NCBI RefSeq assembly: GCF_965230735.1
Contig: NZ_OZ246016.1
Span: 2,604,001-2,668,000 of the forward strand
Length of the DNA stretch: 64,000 nt
DNA from: Motiliproteus sp965230735
Lineage (GTDB): Bacteria; Pseudomonadota; Gammaproteobacteria; Pseudomonadales; Balneatricaceae
Direction of reading: 5' to 3'
Positions 28,203-34,342 of the stretch are shown one piece after another. A program made the position numbers and the translations under genes. The notes below the pieces were generated by a model, which had not been told where the DNA came from, ran no database searches, and saw nothing but the letters and a program-made list of their open reading frames with translations. Each line of letters starts with the position of its first letter. The first letter of the stretch is position 1.

Positions 28203-28232
28203 ACTTCGCATAATGGATATATTCCGTTTAAA
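28203..28232. other. Left attachment junction (attL, hybrid XerC/XerD site)
   Basis: XerC arm ACTTCGCATAA at 28203-28213 is the same as in the dif site at 34173. It is followed by an 8-nt spacer TGGATATA and a divergent right arm TTCCGTTTAAA that matches the dif XerD arm at 7 of 11 positions. This is the expected product of XerC-mediated entry of a phage attP into dif: host XerC arm on the left, phage right arm. Confidence 0.65.
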
Positions 28233-28400
28233 AACAGCAGGATAGATAGGTCGCAGCCTAGTGAGTGGTGGGGCTTTGCTCCACCCGATCGCCTGCGAAA
28301 CAAACCCATTCGAGACCGCTGCGAGTAGGACGGGGCTTTCGGTGCGGCTTTACCAGGTAATTGTGAAGAGAGGAGCGATGGAGAGCGACGAACGAAACGA

Positions 28401-28462
28401 ATTACCGCGGATCGGTCGTATTCGATGCACGACCGTGCACGAACCGACCGACCGCGGTTAAT
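28401..28462. repeat. Large imperfect hairpin in satellite copy 1
   Basis: Left arm ATTA-CCGCGG-A-TCGGTCG (28401-28417) pairs with CGACCGA-CCGCGG-TTAAT near 28446-28462. A second inner dyad TGCACG/CGTGCA sits in the loop. It is in the gene-poor 260 bp next to the attachment site. Filamentous phages use such a hairpin as packaging signal; a complementary-strand origin is the other option. Confidence 0.5.
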
Positions 28463-28465
28463 CGC

Positions 28466-28801
28466 TTAATCCTCGGGCCAAAGAGGGAAAACCATTAGCT
28501 GGGGCCCTGTGTCGAACAGGCTACAAACCATAGCTTCACTCTTGCAGCGCTGAGCTACTTTGATTGCCTTGTCTGAACGTCGGTACAGCTTGGCGTTCTC
28601 AGGTGTATGTGACCAGCCCCATCGCTCCATTTCCGACGTGTTCTCGTGTACAGCTAGAAACTCATCGCTTTCTTCGATATGGACCACATACCCCAGAAGT
28701 TGGGTCTCTTGGGGTAGATCATATTCTTTGATGATGTCTGCTACTTTTCGTTTAACTATTCCCACGGTAATAAGCCTCCATTGCTTCAGCTCTTTCGGCA
28801 T
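28466..28801 (-). CDS. Satellite unknown protein, 111 aa (copy 1)
   Basis: Unrecognised protein encoded directly after the repressor gene, with a 50-bp overlap in a different frame. Distinctive segments are TQLLGYVVHIEESDEFLAVHEN and a C-terminal MVFPLWPED. An alternative start is a GTG at 28765 (99 aa) with GGAGG 9 bp upstream, which would reduce the overlap. It is coupled to the repressor and so probably expressed in the integrated state. It may be an immunity, antirepressor or host-benefit function; nothing in the sequence decides. No membrane segment or signal peptide. Confidence 0.6.
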   Translation of the reverse strand: MPKELKQWRLITVGIVKRKVADIIKEYDLPQETQLLGYVVHIEESDEFLAVHENTSEMERWGWSHTPENAKLYRRSDKAIKVAQRCKSEAMVCSLFDTGPQLMVFPLWPED

Positions 28802-29225
28802 CCTCTTCTTCCTGGATAGCCTCGTTCATCATTTGGTGGTCAATGTATTCTTCTCTTTCCATCTGTTCAATCAGGCTCGGTGGGGCCAAATCCTGAATCA
28901 TGCTGTTTAGCCTATCTGCCAACAGGTATTTATCGATAATTGAAATAATCGCCACCCGATCTCCGATAGGCAGCTTGCTGGCATGTTCAAATGTATGCTT
29001 CAAGATTCCTGATAAGCCACTCTCTGATTTGTCGAATAAAAGCCGATCGGCTGAGCAATTCAGAGCTCTGATCAAAGCCTCCAAACTGGACAGCTTAGGA
29101 TCCTTCACCTCTCCAGTTTCAATCCTGTAAATCGTTTTCTCAGGTACTCCTGAAATCTCTGATAGCTTCTTAGCTGTTAAATTTTGCTCAGTCCTGATCA
29201 GTCTTAACCGGTCACCGATGTCCAT
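28752..29225 (-). CDS. HTH (XRE/cI-type) repressor of satellite (copy 1)
   Basis: 157-aa protein with an N-terminal XRE helix-turn-helix (residues about 5-60: RLRLIRTEQNLTAKKLSEIS, then VPEKTIYRIETGE). A helical, acidic C-terminal part follows (Glu-rich stretch EAIQEEEDAERAEAMEA). It is transcribed away from the replication gene, as rstR is from rstA in CTX/RS1 elements. A perfect palindrome at 29246-29261, 21 bp upstream of its start, is the likely operator. Start at ATG 29225 with AAGGG; a TTG at 29246 is less likely. Expected to keep the replication gene silent and to give superinfection immunity. Confidence 0.8.
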   Translation of the reverse strand: MDIGDRLRLIRTEQNLTAKKLSEISGVPEKTIYRIETGEVKDPKLSSLEALIRALNCSADRLLFDKSESGLSGILKHTFEHASKLPIGDRVAIISIIDKYLLADRLNSMIQDLAPPSLIEQMEREEYIDHQMMNEAIQEEEDAERAEAMEAYYRGNS

Positions 29226-29245
29226 GAGAAGCCCTTTTGATAGCA

Positions 29246-29261
29246 AAAATCATATGATTTT
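29246..29261. promoter_or_regulatory. 16-bp palindrome, candidate operator (copy 1)
   Basis: AAAATCATATGATTTT is a perfect palindrome between the divergent repressor and replication genes, next to the repressor start. Likely repressor binding site (inference). Confidence 0.55.
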
Positions 29262-29393
29262 GGGTTTCAGACAATAACAAACCCCCACCCGAAGGGTATT
29301 TATACCACGCGAATACCCATGCAAGGTTGTAAGACCCCATGCATGTATGTTCAGATTGGACCCTAGTGGGTGTTGACAGGTTTTTGGGTGGCG

Positions 29394-29438
29394 AAGGCCA
29401 GCGGTTAGTAATACTGGCCTTTTGTCTCATTTTGAGAC
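29394..29438. repeat. Two adjacent hairpins before the replication gene (copy 1)
   Basis: AAGGCCAG/CTGGCCTT with a 12-nt loop (29394-29421), then GTCTCA/TGAGAC with a 4-nt or smaller loop (29424-29438), 24-68 bp before the replication gene. Tandem hairpins upstream of gene II are typical of filamentous phage plus-strand origins. The first hairpin followed by TTTT could instead be an attenuator. Confidence 0.45.
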
Positions 29439-29461
29439 TCTTTTGGGGTTCATGGGCACGG

Positions 29462-30487
29462 ATGATCGACTGGGTATCAGCAGCGTTACCGCTGCTTCAC
29501 CAACCGCTCAATGGGGGAACGGTCTGCAAGATCTTGCCGGACAGCTCCCTTGAGTGGTCGACCCGTTGTGCTATCTCGGTGGTCGGATCTCACGATGCCA
29601 GCATCCAGGTGAAAAGCGTAGGTGGTGACGGGCAGGGGAAGGCGACCCATCTGTACCTGCATGGCAACCCGTCGAAGTTCCTGCAGGGCCACAACATCTT
29701 CGGCAGCGATGATCTGGTTGCCCTGGTCTACGACACTTACCAGAAGGTCTGCAAAGCCCTGAAGCTCAGCCCGCAACTCGCAGAGCTGGGGGCTGTGAAG
29801 AAGGGTGCTTACAGCCTCTCAAGGGTAGATATCAATTACTCGTACTCACTTCCAACGCGCTCAGACGTTAATGCCTGGCTGCGCGCCGCCGAGTTCAAAT
29901 CACGGACCCGGCATGGTCGGCCAGCCCTGAAGGGCGGCACTCTATACTGGGGCAAGAACTCACGCCGCTGGGCGCTGAAGGCTTACTGCAAGGGTGAAGA
30001 GATCGAAGCACCAAAACACCGATTACCGGACAACTTACTGGATACGAAACTACCAGAATGGGCAGACAACAAGCTACGAATTGAATTAGTACTGCGCGCT
30101 AAACAACTGAAAGAACTGGGCTTTGAAGAAGCAAAGACGCTGACTGTAGATGAGATCCGGCGAGTGTACCGGAGTTACCTGGAGCGATTAGAAATGAATG
30201 AGCAGCTAGCCCTGACGACTGACCAACTACTTGAGTTCCCGCAGAAACTGCGGTCCACCTACACGCTATGGCAGATCGGCGAGGATCTGCGATCAACACT
30301 TCCTAAGGCGACTTATTACCGCCACCGCAAGCAGCTGCTCGAATACGGCATCGATATCGCCCTCCGGCAGGAAGCTGCACCGCGAAACAATGTCGTACCT
30401 CTGGTGCGAGTCCTTGAGGCAGAGCCGGCAGAAATCCCGCAATGGGCTTTTGATGAGCAGCTGGTTCATCAGTCCGCCAGACACTGA
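29462..30487 (+). CDS. Rolling-circle replication protein, phage gene II/X family (copy 1)
   Basis: 341-aa initiator related to filamentous phage gene II/Pf-phage replication proteins and functionally to RstA. Family landmarks are the N-terminal MIDWVSAALPLLHQPLNGG, the GNPSKFLQGHNIFGSDDL segment (residues about 68-85) and SLSRVDINYSYSLPTRSDVN. It nicks the plus-strand origin to start rolling-circle replication. The ATG at 29462 is chosen because conserved sequence begins exactly there; the frame is open 41 codons further upstream through the candidate origin. It is the first gene of the plus-strand operon and overlaps none. Confidence 0.85.
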   Translation: MIDWVSAALPLLHQPLNGGTVCKILPDSSLEWSTRCAISVVGSHDASIQVKSVGGDGQGKATHLYLHGNPSKFLQGHNIFGSDDLVALVYDTYQKVCKALKLSPQLAELGAVKKGAYSLSRVDINYSYSLPTRSDVNAWLRAAEFKSRTRHGRPALKGGTLYWGKNSRRWALKAYCKGEEIEAPKHRLPDNLLDTKLPEWADNKLRIELVLRAKQLKELGFEEAKTLTVDEIRRVYRSYLERLEMNEQLALTTDQLLEFPQKLRSTYTLWQIGEDLRSTLPKATYYRHRKQLLEYGIDIALRQEAAPRNNVVPLVRVLEAEPAEIPQWAFDEQLVHQSARH

Positions 30488-30490
30488 TCA

Positions 30491-30814
30491 ATGGTCTCAC
30501 GACCAATCAGGCGCTTCCTGGAGCCGCTGGACGATATCGAGACCCGGGCTCGCCGAACCTTCGGCCACTGTACCAGCCTCTACATGCACTACATCCTGCA
30601 GGAGTTCATGCGTTACTGGCGCGAGCTGGAGCAGCAGGGGCACCCGGAACTGAAAGGGAAAGCGATCGACGAGCTGTGCTTCTTCTTCGACCAGAAGCTA
30701 CGCGATATTGCGTTCGCACGGTTCCAGATGGAATGGATGATCTACGAATACGACGGTGAAGATCTATATCCGATCGGTCACGAACCTGGACCGTTCTGGA
30801 GAAAAAGGAAGTAG
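30491..30814 (+). CDS. Satellite small protein, 107 aa, RstB position (copy 1)
   Basis: Unrecognised 107-aa protein three bases after the replication gene stop. Basic and aromatic-rich, mostly helical (HYILQEFMRYWRELEQQ), ending PFWRKRK. In RS1/CTX elements the gene after rstA is rstB, encoding a ssDNA-binding protein needed for integration; position and charge fit such a role but no homology is evident. No signal peptide. Confidence 0.6.
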   Translation: MVSRPIRRFLEPLDDIETRARRTFGHCTSLYMHYILQEFMRYWRELEQQGHPELKGKAIDELCFFFDQKLRDIAFARFQMEWMIYEYDGEDLYPIGHEPGPFWRKRK

Positions 30815-30878
30815 CGCACCCAGCATCAGTTGCAGCTGATCCAGGGTGCTAATCACAACCAGCAAAGAGGTGCTGACC

Positions 30879-31145
30879 ATGACTAACTTGGATCTTAAAC
30901 GAGAACTCGATCTTGTGAAGCAGAGCTTGATCGATCTACAGGATCTCACCAAAACCGACGGCGTCGACGCAGTAACGCTCGAGTCGTTTATTACGCTGAT
31001 CATTGATCGCTACGAGTGGGCGCATGACGAACTGGTATCGATGCTCCGGATAGCGGACCTGTTGGAGATCTCCAAAACCGAAGGCAAAGAAGCGGCGTTA
31101 GCGGCTTACGAAACCTGGGGGCAGGAGCAGAACGCAGCGCACTAA
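30879..31145 (+). CDS. Satellite small protein, 88 aa, RstC position (copy 1)
   Basis: 88-aa acidic helical protein starting MTNLDLKRELDLVK, with AGAGGTG upstream of the ATG at 30879. It is the last plus-strand gene before the attachment site. RS1 of V. cholerae has rstC (an antirepressor) in this place; similarity in sequence is not apparent, so the parallel is positional only. Confidence 0.55.
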   Translation: MTNLDLKRELDLVKQSLIDLQDLTKTDGVDAVTLESFITLIIDRYEWAHDELVSMLRIADLLEISKTEGKEAALAAYETWGQEQNAAH

Positions 31146-31187
31146 GCGCAGTAGCGCCACAACCGGCCCCAACCTTACCCATATACA

Positions 31188-31217
31188 ACTTCGCATAATG
31201 GATATATTCCGTTTAAA
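31188..31217. other. Internal attP-like junction between satellite copies
   Basis: Same XerC arm, spacer and divergent right arm as at 28203, located between the two copies. It represents the attP of the circular form. Confidence 0.65.
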
Positions 31218-31385
31218 AACAGCAGGATAGATAGGTCGCAGCCTAGTGAGTGGTGGGGCTTTGCTCCACCCGATCGCCTGCGAAACAAACCCATTCGAGA
31301 CCGCTGCGAGTAGGACGGGGCTTTCGGTGCGGCTTTACCAGGTAATTGTGAAGAGAGGAGCGATGGAGAGCGACGAACGAAACGA

Positions 31386-31447
31386 ATTACCGCGGATCGG
31401 TCGTATTCGATGCACGACCGTGCACGAACCGACCGACCGCGGTTAAT
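31386..31447. repeat. Large imperfect hairpin in satellite copy 2
   Basis: Same structure as at 28401-28462, 2985 bp downstream in the second unit. Candidate packaging signal or complementary-strand origin. Confidence 0.5.
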
Positions 31448-31450
31448 CGC

Positions 31451-31786
31451 TTAATCCTCGGGCCAAAGAGGGAAAACCATTAGCTGGGGCCCTGTGTCGA
31501 ACAGGCTACAAACCATAGCTTCACTCTTGCAGCGCTGAGCTACTTTGATTGCCTTGTCTGAACGTCGGTACAGCTTGGCGTTCTCAGGTGTATGTGACCA
31601 GCCCCATCGCTCCATTTCCGACGTGTTCTCGTGTACAGCTAGAAACTCATCGCTTTCTTCGATATGGACCACATACCCCAGAAGTTGGGTCTCTTGGGGT
31701 AGATCATATTCTTTGATGATGTCTGCTACTTTTCGTTTAACTATTCCCACGGTAATAAGCCTCCATTGCTTCAGCTCTTTCGGCAT
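31451..31786 (-). CDS. Satellite unknown protein, 111 aa (copy 2)
   Basis: Same protein as at 28466-28801 in the second unit, with no amino-acid change. A GTG at 31750 is an alternative start. Overlaps the repressor gene by 50 bp. Confidence 0.6.
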   Translation of the reverse strand: MPKELKQWRLITVGIVKRKVADIIKEYDLPQETQLLGYVVHIEESDEFLAVHENTSEMERWGWSHTPENAKLYRRSDKAIKVAQRCKSEAMVCSLFDTGPQLMVFPLWPED

Positions 31787-32210
31787 CCTCTTCTTCCTGG
31801 ATAGCCTCGTTCATCATTTGGTGGTCAATGTATTCTTCTCTTTCCATCTGTTCAATCAGGCTCGGTGGGGCCAAATCCTGAATCATGCTGTTTAGCCTAT
31901 CTGCCAACAGGTATTTATCGATAATTGAAATAATCGCCACCCGATCTCCGATAGGCAGCTTGCTGGCATGTTCAAATGTATGCTTCAAGATTCCTGATAA
32001 GCCACTCTCTGATTTGTCGAATAAAAGCCGATCGGCTGAGCAATTCAGAGCTCTGATCAAAGCCTCCAAACTGGACAGCTTAGGATCCTTCACCTCTCCA
32101 GTTTCAATCCTGTAAATCGTTTTCTCAGGTACTCCTGAAATCTCTGATAGCTTCTTAGCTGTTAAATTTTGCTCAGTCCTGATCAGTCTTAACCGGTCAC
32201 CGATGTCCAT
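31737..32210 (-). CDS. HTH (XRE/cI-type) repressor of satellite (copy 2)
   Basis: Same 157-aa repressor as at 28752-29225, unchanged in the second unit. XRE helix-turn-helix at the N-terminus; divergent from the replication gene, with palindrome 32231-32246 as likely operator. Confidence 0.8.
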   Translation of the reverse strand: MDIGDRLRLIRTEQNLTAKKLSEISGVPEKTIYRIETGEVKDPKLSSLEALIRALNCSADRLLFDKSESGLSGILKHTFEHASKLPIGDRVAIISIIDKYLLADRLNSMIQDLAPPSLIEQMEREEYIDHQMMNEAIQEEEDAERAEAMEAYYRGNS

Positions 32211-32230
32211 GAGAAGCCCTTTTGATAGCA

Positions 32231-32246
32231 AAAATCATATGATTTT
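32231..32246. promoter_or_regulatory. 16-bp palindrome, candidate operator (copy 2)
   Basis: Same perfect palindrome AAAATCATATGATTTT as in copy 1, upstream of the second repressor gene. Confidence 0.55.
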
Positions 32247-32378
32247 GGGTTTCAGACAATAACAAACCCCCACCCGAAGGGTATTTATACCACGCGAATA
32301 CCCATGCAAGGTTGTAAGACCCCATGCATGTATGTTCAGATTGGACCCTAGTGGGTGTTGACAGGTTTTTGGGTGGCG

Positions 32379-32423
32379 AAGGCCAGCGGTTAGTAATACT
32401 GGCCTTTTGTCTCATTTTGAGAC
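32379..32423. repeat. Two adjacent hairpins before the replication gene (copy 2)
   Basis: Same pair of hairpins as at 29394-29438; candidate plus-strand origin of the second unit. Confidence 0.45.
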
Positions 32424-32446
32424 TCTTTTGGGGTTCATGGGCACGG

Positions 32447-33472
32447 ATGATCGACTGGGTATCAGCAGCGTTACCGCTGCTTCACCAACCGCTCAATGGG
32501 GGAACGGTCTGCAAGATCTTGCCGGACAGCTCCCTTGAGTGGTCGACCCGTTGTGCTATCTCGGTGGTCGGATCTCACGATGCCAGCATCCAGGTGAAAA
32601 GCGTAGGTGGTGACGGGCAGGGGAAGGCGACCCATCTGTACCTGCATGGCAACCCGTCGAAGTTCCTGCAGGGCCACAACATCTTCGGCAGCGATGATCT
32701 GGTTGCCCTGGTCTACGACACTTACCAGAAGGTCTGCAAAGCCCTGAAGCTCAGCCCGCAACTCGCAGAGCTGGGGGCTGTGAAGAAGGGTGCTTACAGC
32801 CTCTCAAGGGTAGATATCAATTACTCGTACTCACTTCCAACGCGCTCAGACGTTAATGCCTGGCTGCGCGCCGCCGAGTTCAAATCACGGACCCGGCATG
32901 GTCGGCCAGCCCTGAAGGGCGGCACTCTATACTGGGGCAAGAACTCACGCCGCTGGGCGCTGAAGGCTTACTGCAAGGGTGAAGAGATCGAAGCACCAAA
33001 ACACCGATTACCGGACAACTTACTGGATACGAAACTACCAGAATGGGCAGACAACAAGCTACGAATTGAATTAGTACTGCGCGCTAAACAACTGAAAGAA
33101 CTGGGCTTTGAAGAAGCAAAGACGCTGACTGTAGATGAGATCCGGCGAGTGTACCGGAGTTACCTGGAGCGATTAGAAATGAATGAGCAGCTAGCCCTGA
33201 CGACTGACCAACTACTTGAGTTCCCGCAGAAACTGCGGTCCACCTACACGCTATGGCAGATCGGCGAGGATCTGCGATCAACACTTCCTAAGGCGACTTA
33301 TTACCGCCACCGCAAGCAGCTGCTCGAATACGGCATCGATATCGCCCTCCGGCAGGAAGCTGCACCGCGAAACAATGTCGTACCTCTGGTGCGAGTCCTT
33401 GAGGCAGAGCCGGCAGAAATCCCGCAATGGGCTTTTGATGAGCAGCTGGTTCATCAGTCCGCCAGACACTGA
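32447..33472 (+). CDS. Rolling-circle replication protein, phage gene II/X family (copy 2)
   Basis: Same 341-aa gene II-type initiator as at 29462-30487, unchanged in the second unit. With two origins in tandem, initiation in one copy and termination at the next would release a unit-length circle. Confidence 0.85.
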   Translation: MIDWVSAALPLLHQPLNGGTVCKILPDSSLEWSTRCAISVVGSHDASIQVKSVGGDGQGKATHLYLHGNPSKFLQGHNIFGSDDLVALVYDTYQKVCKALKLSPQLAELGAVKKGAYSLSRVDINYSYSLPTRSDVNAWLRAAEFKSRTRHGRPALKGGTLYWGKNSRRWALKAYCKGEEIEAPKHRLPDNLLDTKLPEWADNKLRIELVLRAKQLKELGFEEAKTLTVDEIRRVYRSYLERLEMNEQLALTTDQLLEFPQKLRSTYTLWQIGEDLRSTLPKATYYRHRKQLLEYGIDIALRQEAAPRNNVVPLVRVLEAEPAEIPQWAFDEQLVHQSARH

Positions 33473-33475
33473 TCA

Positions 33476-33799
33476 ATGGTCTCACGACCAATCAGGCGCT
33501 TCCTGGAGCCGCTGGACGATATCGAGACCCGGGCTCGCCGAACCTTCGGCCACTGTACCAGCCTCTACATGCACTACATCCTGCAGGAGTTCATGCGTTA
33601 CTGGCGCGAGCTGGAGCAGCAGGGGCACCCGGAACTGAAAGGGAAAGCGATCGACGAGCTGTGCTTCTTCTTCGACCAGAAGCTACGCGATATTGCGTTC
33701 GCACGGTTCCAGATGGAATGGATGATCTACGAATACGACGGTGAAGATCTATATCCGATCGGTCACGAACCTGGACCGTTCTGGAGAAAAAGGAAGTAG
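33476..33799 (+). CDS. Satellite small protein, 107 aa, RstB position (copy 2)
   Basis: Same protein as at 30491-30814, unchanged, directly after the second replication gene. Function unknown. Confidence 0.6.
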   Translation: MVSRPIRRFLEPLDDIETRARRTFGHCTSLYMHYILQEFMRYWRELEQQGHPELKGKAIDELCFFFDQKLRDIAFARFQMEWMIYEYDGEDLYPIGHEPGPFWRKRK

Positions 33800-33863
33800 C
33801 GCACCCAGCATCAGTTGCAGCTGATCCAGGGTGCTAATCACAACCAGCAAAGAGGTGCTGACC

Positions 33864-34130
33864 ATGACTAACTTGGATCTTAAACGAGAACTCGATCTTG
33901 TGAAGCAGAGCTTGATCGATCTACAGGATCTCACCAAAACCGACGGCGTCGACGCAGTAACGCTCGAGTCGTTTATTACGCTGATCATTGATCGCTACGA
34001 GTGGGCGCATGACGAACTGGTATCGATGCTCCGGATAGCGGACCTGTTGGAGATCTCCAAAACCGAAGGCAAAGAAGCGGCGTTAGCGGCTTACGAAACC
34101 TGGGGGCAGGAGCAGAACGCAGCGCACTAA
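33864..34130 (+). CDS. Satellite small protein, 88 aa, RstC position (copy 2)
   Basis: Same protein as at 30879-31145, unchanged. Ends 42 bp before the dif site. Confidence 0.55.
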   Translation: MTNLDLKRELDLVKQSLIDLQDLTKTDGVDAVTLESFITLIIDRYEWAHDELVSMLRIADLLEISKTEGKEAALAAYETWGQEQNAAH

Positions 34131-34172
34131 GCGCAGTAGCGCCACAACCGGCCCCAACCTTACCCATATACA

Positions 34173-34200
34173 ACTTCGCATAATATAGATTATGTTAAAT
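34173..34200 (+). other. dif: dif site (chromosome dimer resolution), right end of satellite array
   Basis: 28-bp site: XerC arm ACTTCGCATAA, 6-bp spacer TATAGA, XerD arm TTATGTTAAAT. The XerD arm equals that of E. coli and Vibrio dif, and the XerC arm matches E. coli at 8 of 11 positions including the inner CGCATAA. XerC/XerD, activated by FtsK, recombine here to resolve chromosome dimers. The site marks the terminus. It is intact despite the insertion, as for CTX-type integration, which regenerates a functional dif. Confidence 0.85.
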
Positions 34201-34279
34201 GATAAATTATTAAGGATGATTGACCTCTGATAAGGGCTCGCTTTTTGGGGTTGAGTTGAAGAGCTGGTGATTACCTTCT

Positions 34280-34316
34280 CCGTTTAGAAAGCCTTAGTTT
34301 CAGGCTTTCTAAACGG
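34280..34316. repeat. Perfect 15-bp inverted repeat beside dif
   Basis: CCGTTTAGAAAGCCT and its exact reverse complement with a 7-nt loop TAGTTTC, 80 bp right of dif and 27 bp past the end of the DUF2063 gene. No U-tract follows on either strand, so it is not a standard terminator, though it may still end the minus-strand transcript. Confidence 0.6.
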
Positions 34317-34342
34317 TGTTGGCTCTGAGTAGATTGATTCCA

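Larger units (their letters stand above)
28203..31187. mobile_element. RS1-like filamentous phage satellite, copy 1 (2985 bp)
   Basis: First of two tandem units that appear identical. The unit starts at a XerC-arm sequence (ACTTCGCATAA) and runs to the next one at 31188. On the minus strand it carries an unknown 111-aa gene and an HTH repressor; on the plus strand a gene II/RstA-type replication protein and two small proteins. There is no major coat, adsorption (gene III), Zot/gene I or secretin gene. This layout (antisense repressor, Rep, small genes, at dif) parallels the RS1/RS2 parts of CTX-type phages. The unit must therefore rely on a helper phage for packaging, by inference. Confidence 0.85.
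31188..34172. mobile_element. RS1-like filamentous phage satellite, copy 2 (2985 bp)
   Basis: Second tandem unit, offset from the first by exactly 2985 bp. All five translated genes are the same as in copy 1, and the flanks between genes read the same by eye. The right end joins the complete dif site at 34173. Head-to-tail tandem copies at dif are the arrangement that lets CTX-type elements make new circular genomes by rolling-circle replication across the junction. The lack of divergence implies a recent duplication or ongoing activity. Confidence 0.85.

Noticed and set aside
28261..28461. 66-codon plus-strand open frame at the start of each satellite unit
   Set aside because: It runs through the large hairpin, lacks a good start signal for its full length and has no protein-like features. 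A 27-codon sub-frame with a good site at 28378 is possible but unsupported.
29373..29378. TTGACA as -35 of a replication-gene promoter
   Set aside because: No -10-like hexamer at 16-18 bp downstream; the hexamer alone is not enough.
28203..34172. Complete filamentous prophage
   Set aside because: No coat, minor coat, gene I/Zot or secretin gene in either unit; only replication, repressor and small genes, so it is described as a satellite.
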